From NCBI GenBank assembly GCA_964393035.1, contig CAYMRX010000005.1:1-64000 (forward strand): a stretch of 64,000 nucleotides of DNA. The letters are read 5' to 3'. The stretch comes from Tabrizicola_A sp964393035 (GTDB lineage Bacteria > Pseudomonadota > Alphaproteobacteria > Rhodobacterales > Rhodobacteraceae). The notes below the pieces were generated by a model. That model was not told the DNA's origin. It made no database searches and saw only the letters and a program-made list of their open reading frames with translations. The translations under genes and the position numbers were made by a program. The stretch's first letter is position 1, and each line of letters starts with the position of its first letter. Below, in pieces: positions 7,911-16,413 of the stretch.

Positions 7911-8729
7911 ATGGTCCAGTTTGCACTCAACCACATGACGGTGGCGCGGCTTGGCTTTGCCGATCTGGTTGCTCTTGCGGCCGATCTGGGCTGCGTCGGG
8001 ATCGAGGTCCGCAATGACCTGCCGCAACCGCTGTTTGACGGGCTGGACCCGGCCAAGGCAGGCGAGATGATCCGCGCCAAAGGCTTGCGCCTTTTGGCCG
8101 TGGCCGAGGTGAAGCGTTTCAACGACTGGTCCGAGGACAAGGCCGCCGAGGCGCTGGCATTGATGAAGATCGCCAAAGCCGCTGGCGCCGAGGCTGTCAG
8201 CCTGATCCCGCGCAATGACAATCTCGGCATGGGCAATGGTGAACGGCAGGCGGCGCTACGGGTGGCGCTGAAGGCCCTGAAGCCGATGCTGGAAGATCAC
8301 GGCCTGATCGGCATGGTCGAACCTTTGGGCTTTGAAATCTGTGCGCTGCGCCACAAATCCGAAGCGGTCGAGGCCATCGAAGCGCTGGACGCCAAGGGGC
8401 GGTTCAAGCTGGTGCATGACACGTTCCACCACATGCTGGCCCATGGCGGGTCCTATTTCCCCGACCATACGGGTATCGTCCATATCTCGGGCGTCACCGA
8501 TCCCAGTGTCGGTGTGGCAGAGATGCAGGATGCCCACCGCGTTCTGGTGACCGAAGGTGACCGGCTGGGCAACATCGCGCAGATTGCCGATCTTCAAAGG
8601 CTGGGCTGGAACGGCCCCGTCAGCTTCGAGGCTTTTGCACGTGAGGTTCACGGCTTTGCCGACCCCAGGACGCCGCTTGCCAACTCGATGCAATTCATCC
8701 GCGACGGGTTGGCCCGCAAGGCCGCCTGA
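7911..8729 (+). CDS. IolI-like sugar/inosose isomerase (xylose isomerase-like TIM barrel)
   Basis: 272 residues of the AP-endonuclease/xylose-isomerase TIM-barrel superfamily. Candidate metal ligands match the family: Glu in GMVEPLGFE, Asp in LVHDTFHH, His in VHISGVTDP and Glu in VSFEAF. The pattern resembles 2-keto-myo-inositol isomerase IolI, with LVHDTFHHMLAHG recalling IolI LVLDSFHFHAMG. I chose the ATG at 7911 (MVQFALNHMTVARLG) after GGGAGGTTTCAC; an ATG at 7884 is in frame but has no ribosome site. It heads the operon feeding the ABC importer. The substrate is unproven. Confidence 0.82.
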   Translation: MVQFALNHMTVARLGFADLVALAADLGCVGIEVRNDLPQPLFDGLDPAKAGEMIRAKGLRLLAVAEVKRFNDWSEDKAAEALALMKIAKAAGAEAVSLIPRNDNLGMGNGERQAALRVALKALKPMLEDHGLIGMVEPLGFEICALRHKSEAVEAIEALDAKGRFKLVHDTFHHMLAHGGSYFPDHTGIVHISGVTDPSVGVAEMQDAHRVLVTEGDRLGNIAQIADLQRLGWNGPVSFEAFAREVHGFADPRTPLANSMQFIRDGLARKAA

Positions 8730-8808
8730 TACGTGTGTGATGCGGGCTCTGGGAGAGAGCCCCCGGCCAAGAGAACGGATGGGCCGGCATCCAACAAGGG
8801 AGAGAGAC

Positions 8809-9750
8809 ATGAAAAAGGCACTTCTGGCTGCGGGCTTTTCCGCACTGATGACGACCACCGCAATGGCCGACGGCATTGGCGTGTCGATGGCGCTGTTTGA
8901 CGACAACTTTCTGACCGTTCTGCGCAACGGCATTCAGGCTCAGGCCGATGCGGGCGGGTTGAAGGTGCAGATCGAAGACGCGCAGAACGATGTGGCCAAG
9001 CAATTGGACCAGATCAACAATTTCATCGCATCTGGCGTCTCGGCGATCATCGTCAACCCGGTTGACACCAGCGCGACCCAAGCCATGTCGGATGCCGCGG
9101 CTGCTGCCAACATTCCGCTGGTCTATGTCAACCGCCAGCCGGTGAATGTCGATACGCTGCCCGACAATCAGGTCTTCGTTGCCTCGAACGAAGTGGAATC
9201 CGGCACGCTGGAAACTATTCAGATGTGCGACAATTGGGCGGCCGAGGGCAAGACCGAGGTCAACACCTATGTCATGCAGGGCGAGCTGTCGAACCAAGCT
9301 GCCGTGCAGCGCACCCAAGACATCTATGACGTGATCGAGGCCGGCAAGTGCAAGGTCAAGGTCAACGTGATCGACCAACAGACCGCCAACTGGAGCCGCG
9401 ATCAGGCGCAGACCCTGATGACCAACTGGCTGTCGACCGGCGCCGCCTTTGATGGTGTGATCGCCAACAACGACGAAATGGCCATCGGCGCCATTCAGGC
9501 GATGAAGGCCGCGAACATCGACATGGCCACCGTTCAGGTCGGCGGTGTGGATGCGACGCAAGACGCCCTTGCCGCGATGCAGGCCGGTGATCTGGATGTG
9601 ACCGTGTTCCAGAACGCGGCCGCGCAAGGGTCGGGCGCGCTGGATGCGGCGACCAAACTCGCTGCGGGCGAGGCGGTGGATCAAAAGGTCTATGTGCCGT
9701 TTGAACTTGTCACCCCGGCCAACGTCGCGGACTATCTGGCCAAGAACTGA
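8809..9750 (+). CDS. Sugar ABC transporter periplasmic binding protein
   Basis: 313 residues with a Sec signal peptide (MKKALLAAGFSALMTTTAMA, cleavage likely after residue 20). The type I periplasmic sugar-binding fold (RbsB/FrcB/MocB group) shows in QLDQINNFIASGVSAIIVNP, PLVYVNRQPV and DGVIANNDEMAIGAIQAMKA. The ATG at 8809 follows AGGGAGAGAG. The open frame runs further upstream into the isomerase gene, but the signal peptide fixes the start. A strong hairpin follows the stop, which would favour binding protein over membrane subunits. Confidence 0.93.
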   Translation: MKKALLAAGFSALMTTTAMADGIGVSMALFDDNFLTVLRNGIQAQADAGGLKVQIEDAQNDVAKQLDQINNFIASGVSAIIVNPVDTSATQAMSDAAAAANIPLVYVNRQPVNVDTLPDNQVFVASNEVESGTLETIQMCDNWAAEGKTEVNTYVMQGELSNQAAVQRTQDIYDVIEAGKCKVKVNVIDQQTANWSRDQAQTLMTNWLSTGAAFDGVIANNDEMAIGAIQAMKAANIDMATVQVGGVDATQDALAAMQAGDLDVTVFQNAAAQGSGALDAATKLAAGEAVDQKVYVPFELVTPANVADYLAKN

Positions 9751-9789
9751 TCTGGGGATCAGTTGTCTGGGCGGCGCTGCCGCCCCCTT

Positions 9790-9818
9790 GCCCGGCCGCT
9801 CCCATGGCCGGGCCTTTT
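9790..9818 (+). terminator. Hairpin between binding-protein and permease genes
   Basis: GCCCGGCC (9790-9797) pairs with GGCCGGGC (9806-9813) over an 8-base loop, followed by CTTTTGA. The position, 40 bp after the binding-protein stop and before the permease, is typical of a partial terminator or mRNA-stabilising hairpin in importer operons. Confidence 0.65.
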
Positions 9819-9843
9819 GATCGCTTTGGGTGAAGGCAAACGG

Positions 9844-10956
9844 ATGTCACAAGCAACACATGGTCTTGGGGGATTGCGGTATGACGCTGCGCGTCGGTCG
9901 CGTGCGGCGGAGTGGAATGTGTTTTTGGCGCTGGTCATCATGGTTGTGATGTTCGAGGCGCTGAACCGTCTGCAGGGCGGGTCGTTCCTGTTCAACATGC
10001 GCGACGGGGTGGACAGCCTGTTCAACATGCAGCGGCTCGACATCATGATGCTGCAGGTGGCGATTGTCGGGATCATCGCCTTGGGGGTGACCCAAGTCAT
10101 CATCATCGGCGGGATTGATCTGTCGTCGGGCTCGGTTGTGGGTGTCACGGCGATGGTGACGATGAGCTTTGCGCAAACCGCGCTGGTGAATGGCAACCCC
10201 AATCCCAAGGCGATCTTCGGGCCTTGGGCGATGGATCTGCCGGTGCTGGTGCCGATTGCCATCGGGCTGGCCTGCGGGGCTTTTGCCGGCCTCGTCAATG
10301 GCTTGCTGATTGCCTACACCCGCATCCCGCCCTTCATCGCCACGCTGGGCATGATGGTGGCGGCGCGCGGCGCCTCGCGCTGGTGGTCGAATGGCCAGCC
10401 GGTCAGCTTCCCGACGGAAAGCTATGGCGCGCTGTCGAACGGCGATGTGCTGGGCAGCCTGAGCTTTGGCCTCCTCAGCTGGAAGGGCCAGAACCCGGCG
10501 GTGGTCTTCATCCTGCTGGCGCTGCTGTTTTGGGTGCTGATGCGCTTCACGCTGTACGGCAAGCGCACCTATGCCATCGGCTCGAACGAGGCGGCGGCGC
10601 GGATGTCGGGGATCAACACCGACCGCCACAAGGTGCTGGTCTATGCCATCGCGGGGCTTCTGGCCGGGGTGTCGGCGGTGCTCTTGACCTCCAAGAACCT
10701 GACCGCGCAGGCGGGCATGGGGATGATGTACGAGTTGGACGCCATCGCCATGGCGGTGATCGGCGGGGTGTCGCTCTCGGGCGGGCGCGGCTCGATCCTG
10801 GGCACGGTTCTGGGGGCGATGATCTTTTCGGTCATCATCTCGGGCTTCACCTCGATCCAGCTCGACGCCTATTACCAGGAGATGGTGAAGGGCGCGATCA
10901 TCGTCGGCGCGGTCGTCCTCGACCAGTGGCGGCAGGGCAAGCGGGCAAGAGGGTAG
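9844..10956 (+). CDS. Sugar ABC transporter permease (RbsC/FrcC type)
   Basis: About 370 residues with some ten hydrophobic segments and the branched family motifs GGIDLSSGSVVGVTAMV, LLIAYTRIPPFIATLGMMV and GGVSLSGGRGSILGTVLGA. It is a BPD_transp_2-type permease for pentoses, hexoses or inositols. I prefer the ATG at 9844 (MSQATHGLGGLRYD); an in-frame ATG at 9763 would overlap the upstream hairpin. It is followed after 3 bp by the ATPase gene. Confidence 0.93.
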   Translation: MSQATHGLGGLRYDAARRSRAAEWNVFLALVIMVVMFEALNRLQGGSFLFNMRDGVDSLFNMQRLDIMMLQVAIVGIIALGVTQVIIIGGIDLSSGSVVGVTAMVTMSFAQTALVNGNPNPKAIFGPWAMDLPVLVPIAIGLACGAFAGLVNGLLIAYTRIPPFIATLGMMVAARGASRWWSNGQPVSFPTESYGALSNGDVLGSLSFGLLSWKGQNPAVVFILLALLFWVLMRFTLYGKRTYAIGSNEAAARMSGINTDRHKVLVYAIAGLLAGVSAVLLTSKNLTAQAGMGMMYELDAIAMAVIGGVSLSGGRGSILGTVLGAMIFSVIISGFTSIQLDAYYQEMVKGAIIVGAVVLDQWRQGKRARG

Positions 10957-10959
10957 GCC

Positions 10960-11721
10960 ATGAGCAAGATCATTCTGGAAACGCGCGGGCTGACCAAACG
11001 CTATGGCGGGGTGCATGCGCTGGAGGATGCCAATTTCATCCTGCATGAGGGCGAGCATGTCGCCGTTGTGGGCGACAATGGCGCGGGCAAATCCACCTTC
11101 GTGCGGCAGGTGACGGCGGTGGAGCAACGCAGTGCCGGCGAGGTGTTTTTTGACGGCCAGCCGGTGAATTTCGCGGGGCCTTTGGAGGCGCGCGAGGCCG
11201 GGATCGAGACGGTGTTCCAGACGCTGGCGCTGGCGGACGATCTCGATGTGCCGTCGAACCTGTTCCTGGGGCGCGAGCTGTTCAAGTTCCGCCTTGGTCC
11301 TTTCAGTTGGCTCGACCGCAAGGCGATGCGCGACCGCACGCTGGAGGCGTTGAAGACCACCGCCGTCAAGATCCCCAATGTCGACAACCCGATCCGCAAC
11401 ATGAGCGGAGGCCAGCGCCAATGCGTGTCGATCGCGCGCACGGCGGCCTTTGCCTCGAAGCTCGTCATCATGGACGAACCCACGGCCGCGCTTGGCGTGC
11501 AGGAAACCGCGCAGGTGGAAAACATCATCCGCGGGTTGAAAGACCGCGGCATCCCGATGATCCTGATCTCCCACAACCTGCGGCAGGTCTTCGACCTCGT
11601 CGACCGCATCGTCGTCTTCCGCCGCGGCCGCATCGTGGCCAGCTTGCGCAAGGACGAAACCGACGGCAACGACATCGTCAGCTACATCACGGGCGTCAAA
11701 GGAAACGCGGACGCCGCTTGA
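10960..11721 (+). CDS. Sugar ABC transporter ATP-binding protein (single domain)
   Basis: 253 residues with one nucleotide-binding domain: Walker A GDNGAGKST (about 39-47), signature MSGGQRQCVSIAR, Walker B LVIMDEPTAALG and switch His in ISHNL. RbsA-type ATPases of this transporter group usually carry two fused domains of about 500 residues. This half-size form resembles FrcA of the fructose importer FrcBCA. Energises import by the permease encoded 3 bp upstream. A short hairpin (11710-11733) overlaps its stop codon. Confidence 0.93.
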   Translation: MSKIILETRGLTKRYGGVHALEDANFILHEGEHVAVVGDNGAGKSTFVRQVTAVEQRSAGEVFFDGQPVNFAGPLEAREAGIETVFQTLALADDLDVPSNLFLGRELFKFRLGPFSWLDRKAMRDRTLEALKTTAVKIPNVDNPIRNMSGGQRQCVSIARTAAFASKLVIMDEPTAALGVQETAQVENIIRGLKDRGIPMILISHNLRQVFDLVDRIVVFRRGRIVASLRKDETDGNDIVSYITGVKGNADAA

Positions 11722-11733
11722 AACAGCGGCGTC
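11710..11733 (+). terminator. Hairpin at the end of the ABC operon
   Basis: GACGCCGCT (11710-11718) pairs with AGCGGCGTC (11725-11733). It overlaps the stop codon of the ATPase gene and has no U tract, so termination is only possible, not certain. Confidence 0.45.
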
Positions 11734-11897
11734 CCGGCTGCACCCTTGCTTCGGGTGGTATTGCCCGGCCGAAGCAATCCCTTTTCGGGGCATGATCTTC
11801 GCGCAGGGAAATATCGGGGCGGCTTGGTGATCTGTCCCCTCTTTGCGGATGGCGCCTTTGCTGTAAGCTGCGGAAAATGGCAACAGGGACCGCCGCG

Positions 11898-13169
11898 ATG
11901 ACGACATCTTCGAACAACATGCAGGTCAATGATTTTGGCATCGAACATGCGCATTGGCGCAACTGGGTTGGCAACCAATCCTGTGTGCGGGCGGCGCGCG
12001 GCGCACCGCGCAGCGAGGATGAGCTGTGCGCGCTGATCGCCGAGGCCAGCGCAAAGGGGATGAACGTGCGGGTGGCGGGCTCTGGCCACAGCTTCACGCC
12101 GGTGGCTTTGACCAACGGGCTTCACCTCACCCTGTCGCAGATGAAGGGCGTCAAGAACGTCGACCATGCGCGCCGCCGGGTGACCGCATCGGCGGGCACC
12201 ACGATCAACGAATTGGTCAAGGTGCTGAAATCCGAAGGGCTGTCGCTTATCAATCAGGGTGATATCGACAGTCAGGCCATCGCCGGGGCTTTTACCACCG
12301 GCACGCATGGAACCGGGGCCGGGCTGCCTATTCTGGCCGATTGCATTGTCGGAATGAAGCTTGTGCAGCCGGATGGCTCCATCCTTGTCGTGGATGAAAC
12401 GACGCCGGATCTTCTTTTGGCGGGGCGGGTATCGCTGGGCACGCTTGGCGCCATTTCAGAGATGACCTTGCAGGCCACCGCCAGCTATCGCCTGAAAGAG
12501 CGGATCTGGCGCGAGGACTTTGAGGCGGCGATGGAAATGCATGATGATCTGGCGGCAAACCACCGTCATTTCAGCTTTTTCTGGTGCCCTTATGAGGAAA
12601 GCCGTCACCTCTATTGTCTGCCCGACACCGCGGCGACGTCAAAAAGTGGCCGCACCGCCGATGTCTGCGAGATGAAGGTGATGGACATCACCGATGACGC
12701 CCCCTTTGAAAGCACCTTTGAAAAGGTCGCCTACAGCGCTGACGTCTACCCCATTGAATATATTCCGAACTTTCACGAGCTGGAATATGCCGTGCCGCGC
12801 CAGCATGGCAAAGACGCGGTGCGCGCGGTGCGCAAGATCATGCTGGAAGACTTTCCAGATGCGCGCTTTCCCATCGAATACCGCTTTACCGCCGGGGATG
12901 AGGCATGGATGAGCCCCTGTCACAGGCAAGAGAGCGTGACAGTGTCTGTCTCAGGAGAGCCGGGCAAGGATTACTGGGCCTATCTGCGCGCCGTGGACAA
13001 GATTCTGCGCGGCTATGGCGCCCGCCCGCATTGGGGCAAGATGCATTTCCTGACCGGCGAAGATGTGGCCGCGATCTATCCCCGCGCCCATGATTTCCGG
13101 GCCTTGCGGCGCAAGCTGGACCCGCAGGGGATCTATCTGAACGATCATCTCAGCCAGCTTTTCCGCTGA
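11898..13169 (+). CDS. FAD-linked sugar-lactone oxidase (ALO/gulonolactone oxidase family)
   Basis: About 423 residues of the VAO flavoprotein superfamily. The FAD domain contains VRVAGSGHSFTPVAL, whose His is the usual covalent FAD attachment site, and AGAFTTGTHGTG. The C-terminal D-arabinono-1,4-lactone oxidase domain has RPHWGKMHFL and LDPQGIYLNDH. I chose the ATG at 11898 for the AGGGACC upstream; an ATG at 11877 is in frame. It probably oxidises a sugar or cyclitol lactone or polyol to yield H2O2. It follows the ABC operon by 176 bp and may belong to the same catabolic locus. Confidence 0.85.
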   Translation: MTTSSNNMQVNDFGIEHAHWRNWVGNQSCVRAARGAPRSEDELCALIAEASAKGMNVRVAGSGHSFTPVALTNGLHLTLSQMKGVKNVDHARRRVTASAGTTINELVKVLKSEGLSLINQGDIDSQAIAGAFTTGTHGTGAGLPILADCIVGMKLVQPDGSILVVDETTPDLLLAGRVSLGTLGAISEMTLQATASYRLKERIWREDFEAAMEMHDDLAANHRHFSFFWCPYEESRHLYCLPDTAATSKSGRTADVCEMKVMDITDDAPFESTFEKVAYSADVYPIEYIPNFHELEYAVPRQHGKDAVRAVRKIMLEDFPDARFPIEYRFTAGDEAWMSPCHRQESVTVSVSGEPGKDYWAYLRAVDKILRGYGARPHWGKMHFLTGEDVAAIYPRAHDFRALRRKLDPQGIYLNDHLSQLFR

Positions 13170-13170
13170 A

Positions 13171-13233
13171 CGGGGCGCTGGGGCAGGGGGGGCAGCGGCA
13201 AAGCCGTCTGGCCCCCACCTTGCCCGCGCCCCC
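13171..13233 (+). terminator. GC-rich hairpin after the lactone oxidase gene
   Basis: A GGGGCGCTGGGGCA stretch from about 13171 can pair imperfectly with TTGCCCGCGCCCC near 13218-13230. It lies immediately after the oxidase stop and before the cobalamin riboswitch. No T run is present. Confidence 0.35.
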
Positions 13234-13261
13234 ACGCAACCCGCAGATTGACAAGCTCCCC

Positions 13262-13480
13262 GCTGCCCGGTTACCTACCCGGCGATGGTTCCCAAAACCA
13301 AGGGATGAAAAGGGAACACGGTGAGGATTACCCATCAGGGGCCGAATCCGTGGCTGCCCCCGCAACTGTGAGCGGCGAGTCCCCGGTCAAGTGCCACTGG
13401 CCGCCCCCATTCCACGGGGGGCATGAGCCGGGAAGGCGACCGGGGTGCAACGACCCGCAAGTCAGGAGACCTGCCATCGC
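13262..13480 (+). ncRNA. Cobalamin riboswitch 1 (cbiMNQO)
   Basis: It has the conserved order of a B12 aptamer: AGGGAACACGGTGAGG (13310-13325), GCTGCCCCCGCAACTGTGAG, GTGCCACTGG, a GGGAAGG and the terminal B12 box GCAAGTCAGGAGACCTGCC (13457-13475). It ends about 80 bp upstream of cbiM, so cobalamin should shut off cobalt uptake. Confidence 0.93.
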
Positions 13481-13559
13481 TCTTGTGCTGCAAGCCGTCC
13501 GGGGCGGGGTGCCCTTCGGATCATTCGATAGCGGCACGTCCGATGTGGAAGGATAAGAC

Positions 13560-14228
13560 ATGCATATCATGGAAGGCTTTTTGCCGGCGTCTCATGCGTT
13601 GGGATGGTATATCGTTTCGGCGCCCTTTGTTGTCGCCGGCGCCGCGAGAATCCGCACAATCGTCCGCGAGCAGCCCGAGGCGCGTTTGACGCTGGCGGCC
13701 TCGGGCGCTTTTGCTTTCGTGCTGTCTGCGTTGAAAATTCCCTCCGTCACCGGCTCGTGCTCGCATCCGACGGGCACCGGGCTTGGGGCCATCGTCTTTG
13801 GCCCTTCGGTCATGGCGGTTTTGGGGGTGATCGTGCTGTTGTTTCAGGCGCTGCTGCTGGCGCATGGCGGGCTGACGACGCTGGGGGCCAATGCCTTTTC
13901 GATGGCGATAGTCGGGCCTTGGGTGGCCTATGGGGTTTGGAGGCTGGCCGGGCTGGCCGGGTTGCCCTTTGCGGCTTCGGTGTTTCTGGCCGCAGCCTTG
14001 GGCGATCTGGCGACCTATGTTTTCACCTCGCTGCAACTGGCGCTGGCCTATCCTGATCCGGTGTCGGGCTTTGTCGGGGCGGTCCTGAAATTCGGTGGGA
14101 TCTTTGCGATCACCCAAATTCCTCTGGCGATTGCCGAAGGGCTGTTGACCGTCGTGGTGATCGAGGCGCTTTCCGGCAAAATCCGGGACGAAGATCGGAT
14201 TTCCGCGCTTTCGGGGGGGAACAAGTGA
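13560..14228 (+). CDS. cbiM: Cobalt ECF transporter S component
   Basis: 222-residue membrane protein, the substrate-specific subunit for Co2+ uptake. It begins MHIMEGFLPASHALGW; the extreme N-terminus with His2 is the known metal-binding loop of CbiM/NikM. SALKIPSVTGSCSHPTGTGLG is the family signature. Six or seven hydrophobic segments are visible. First gene of cbiMNQO, under a cobalamin riboswitch, and its stop overlaps cbiN. Confidence 0.96.
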   Translation: MHIMEGFLPASHALGWYIVSAPFVVAGAARIRTIVREQPEARLTLAASGAFAFVLSALKIPSVTGSCSHPTGTGLGAIVFGPSVMAVLGVIVLLFQALLLAHGGLTTLGANAFSMAIVGPWVAYGVWRLAGLAGLPFAASVFLAAALGDLATYVFTSLQLALAYPDPVSGFVGAVLKFGGIFAITQIPLAIAEGLLTVVVIEALSGKIRDEDRISALSGGNK

Positions 14229-14539
14229 TGTCGATGCGCTCGTTCTGGATGCTTCTGGCGGTTGTGCTGATCGCAGTCTTCCCCTTGATGATGGGGGGCG
14301 AGTTTGGGGGGGCCGACGACAAGGCCGCCGCGATTGTCGAAGGCACCGAGGGCTTTGCCCCGTGGTTCACCCCGATCTGGGAACCGCCAAGCGGTGAAGT
14401 CGCCAGCATGCTGTTTTCCTTGCAGGCGGCGCTTGGCGCTTTGGTCTTGGGCTATGCCATTGGTCGGGCGCATGGCCGCCGCCGCCCCGATGACAGCCGC
14501 GACGCCTCAAAGGACGGCGCTGTGCCGCCGCGGGCGTAA
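14228..14539 (+). CDS. cbiN: Cobalt transport auxiliary protein
   Basis: About 103 residues with a transmembrane helix at each end (WMLLAVVLIAVFPLMM near the N-terminus; MLFSLQAALGALVLGYAIG near 57-75) and a periplasmic loop containing FGGADDKAAAIVEG and FAPWFTPIWEPPSGE, the CbiN pattern. The start is either the ATG at 14228 (TGATG overlap with cbiM) or the GTG at 14225. It links CbiM to the CbiQO energising module. Confidence 0.93.
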   Translation: MSMRSFWMLLAVVLIAVFPLMMGGEFGGADDKAAAIVEGTEGFAPWFTPIWEPPSGEVASMLFSLQAALGALVLGYAIGRAHGRRRPDDSRDASKDGAVPPRA

Positions 14540-14540
14540 C

Positions 14541-15287
14541 ATGGCGGTCGGCACCCTTGATCGTGCGGCCAGTCTGAACCACTGGCGGCACCGGGCCCTG
14601 GCGGAAAAGGCCCTGATCGGCTTTGGCTTTTTGGCGCTGGCCTTGGTCTTGCCGCCTTGGCCGGGGGCGGTGCTGGTCAGCCTTGCCATTCTGGCCTTTA
14701 CCTTTCTGGGCGCGCGGGTGCCCGTGCGGCTTTGGCTGGCCACGGCGGCGCTGCCTTTGGGATTTCTGGCCACCGGGGCCGTGATGCTGATGGTCGAGGT
14801 CGGGGCAGGCGGGCTGTCTTGGGCGCCGGGCGGTGGCGTGCAGGCGGCCGAACTGGTCGCGCGGGCGATGGCGGCGACCTTCTGTTTGATGTTTCTGGTC
14901 ATGACCACGCCGATGGCCGACCTTTTCGGCGGACTGCGGCGCTTGGCTGTTCCGGCCGAATTGGTGGAACTGGCGCTGCTGACCTATCGGTTCGTCTTTC
15001 TGATCGCCGATGAAGCGGCGGCGATGACGGCGGCGCAACGGGCGCGGCTTGGTCATTCCAGCTATCGGCGTTGGTTGCGTTCGACCGCGCGGGTGATTGC
15101 CAATCTCTTGCCGCGTGCCTTGGCGCGGGCGCGGCGGATGGAAACCGGGCTGGCCGCGCGCGGCTGGCAGGGCGAGATGCGCGTCTTGTCGTCCCGCGTT
15201 CCGGCCTGCGGGCGCATGCTGGCGCTGGTTCTGGCGGCGCAGGCCGCGGTGCTTTTGGCGGCTGTGGCGATGATGGTGATGTGGTGA
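14541..15287 (+). CDS. cbiQ: Cobalt ECF transporter T component
   Basis: 248-residue energy-coupling transmembrane protein. It has hydrophobic helices and the coupling motifs ARAMAATFCLMFLVMTTP and the C-terminal RARRMETGLAARGW (EcfT ArgGly-type motif), which contacts the ATPase. The ATG at 14541 directly follows the cbiN stop; the frame is open further upstream. The C-terminus overlaps cbiO by 4 bp. Confidence 0.94.
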   Translation: MAVGTLDRAASLNHWRHRALAEKALIGFGFLALALVLPPWPGAVLVSLAILAFTFLGARVPVRLWLATAALPLGFLATGAVMLMVEVGAGGLSWAPGGGVQAAELVARAMAATFCLMFLVMTTPMADLFGGLRRLAVPAELVELALLTYRFVFLIADEAAAMTAAQRARLGHSSYRRWLRSTARVIANLLPRALARARRMETGLAARGWQGEMRVLSSRVPACGRMLALVLAAQAAVLLAAVAMMVMW

Positions 15288-16144
15288 CCTCAGTCCTGTC
15301 GGCCAGCAACCTGCATTATGCCTATCCGGGCGAGGTTCCGGCGCTGTGCAACCTTTCCCTGCGGGTGGAGGCAGGGCGCAAGCTGGCCATTCTGGGGCCG
15401 AACGGGGCGGGCAAATCAACCCTGCTGTTGCATCTGAATGGCTCGCTCCGCCCGCAGCGAGGGGCGGTTTTGCTGGACGATCAACCCGGCGATTATTCCC
15501 GCCGTGGCCTGATCCAGTGGCGCAGCCGCGTGGCCTTGGTGCTGCAAGATGCCGACGATCAGATCTTTGCCGCGACCGTGGCCGAGGATGTGTCCTTCGG
15601 CCCGCTCAATCAAGGCCTTGGCGAGGCCGTGGTGCGCGCCCGGGTGCAGTCCGCGCTTGAGGCCTTGGGGATCGCCGATCTGGCGGGGCGAGCGCCGCAT
15701 ATGCTGTCGGGCGGGCAGAAAAAGCGGGTGGCGATTGCCGGGGCCGTGGCGATGCAGCCGGAGATCCTCTTGCTGGACGAACCCACGGCGGGGCTTGACC
15801 GCGAAGGCGCGGATCAGTTGATCGCCGTGTTGCGCAGCCTTGGCCAGCGCGGCATGACGCTGGTGTTTTCCACCCATGACATCGAATTGGCGCAGACCCT
15901 GGCCGATGATGTGGCGCTGTTTCAAGGCGGCACGGTTCTGGCGCAGGGAGAGGCCGAGGCCCTGCTGACCGATGCCGATCTTCTGGCCCGTGCGGGCTTG
16001 CGCCCGCCGATGCTGGTTGACCTGTGGCTGACGGCGCGGGCGCGCGGGCTTTGCCCCGCGTCAGGCCCGATGCCCCGCACGACCGAGGCCCTGCTCGGCC
16101 AGCTGTTTCCCGACACGCCTTCCGCCCTGCGCGCCGTCAAATGA
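15284..16144 (+). CDS. cbiO: Cobalt ECF transporter ATP-binding protein
   Basis: 286 residues with Walker A GPNGAGKSTLL, Q-loop LVLQDADDQIFAATVAEDV (typical of ECF ATPases), signature LSGGQKKRVAIAGA, Walker B ILLLDEPTAGLD and H-loop FSTHDIELA. The start is the GTG at 15284 in a GTGA overlap with the cbiQ stop. Homodimer energising CbiMNQ cobalt import. Confidence 0.95.
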   Translation: MTSVLSASNLHYAYPGEVPALCNLSLRVEAGRKLAILGPNGAGKSTLLLHLNGSLRPQRGAVLLDDQPGDYSRRGLIQWRSRVALVLQDADDQIFAATVAEDVSFGPLNQGLGEAVVRARVQSALEALGIADLAGRAPHMLSGGQKKRVAIAGAVAMQPEILLLDEPTAGLDREGADQLIAVLRSLGQRGMTLVFSTHDIELAQTLADDVALFQGGTVLAQGEAEALLTDADLLARAGLRPPMLVDLWLTARARGLCPASGPMPRTTEALLGQLFPDTPSALRAVK

Positions 16145-16184
16145 TCCTTGGCGCGCACGGCAAACCCGTTGCCCGCGGCACAGC

Positions 16185-16355
16185 CTTGAGGTATCGGGCG
16201 TTTGTCTGGTGCCGCGCGCAAGCGCGGAGAATCGGGAATGTGGTGCAACTCCACAACGTGCCCAACGCTGTAAGGTGGAGGGGGTCGCAGATGCCACTGG
16301 CCGCAAGGTTGGGAAGGCGTGGCCCCCTTTGATGCCAAGTCAGAAGACCGGCCAG
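16185..16355 (+). ncRNA. Cobalamin riboswitch 2 (bluB-pduX-cobC)
   Basis: Core motifs in order: AATCGGGAATGTGGTGCAA (16230-16248), CAACGCTGTAAGG, GATGCCACTGGCCGCAAGG, GGGAAGG and the B12 box GCCAAGTCAGAAGACCGGCC (16334-16353). It lies 60 bp upstream of bluB. Relative to riboswitch 1 the peripheral stems are short. Confidence 0.9.
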
Positions 16356-16413
16356 ACGAAACCGGGGCTGCCGAAGGCCGGCGGCGGTTCCGTTTTTCGC
16401 CAAGGGGAATACC

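Noticed and set aside
9847..11907. A 686-codon minus-strand frame opposite the permease and ATPase
   Set aside because: Shadow of the ABC genes, low-complexity Arg/His/Asp translation.
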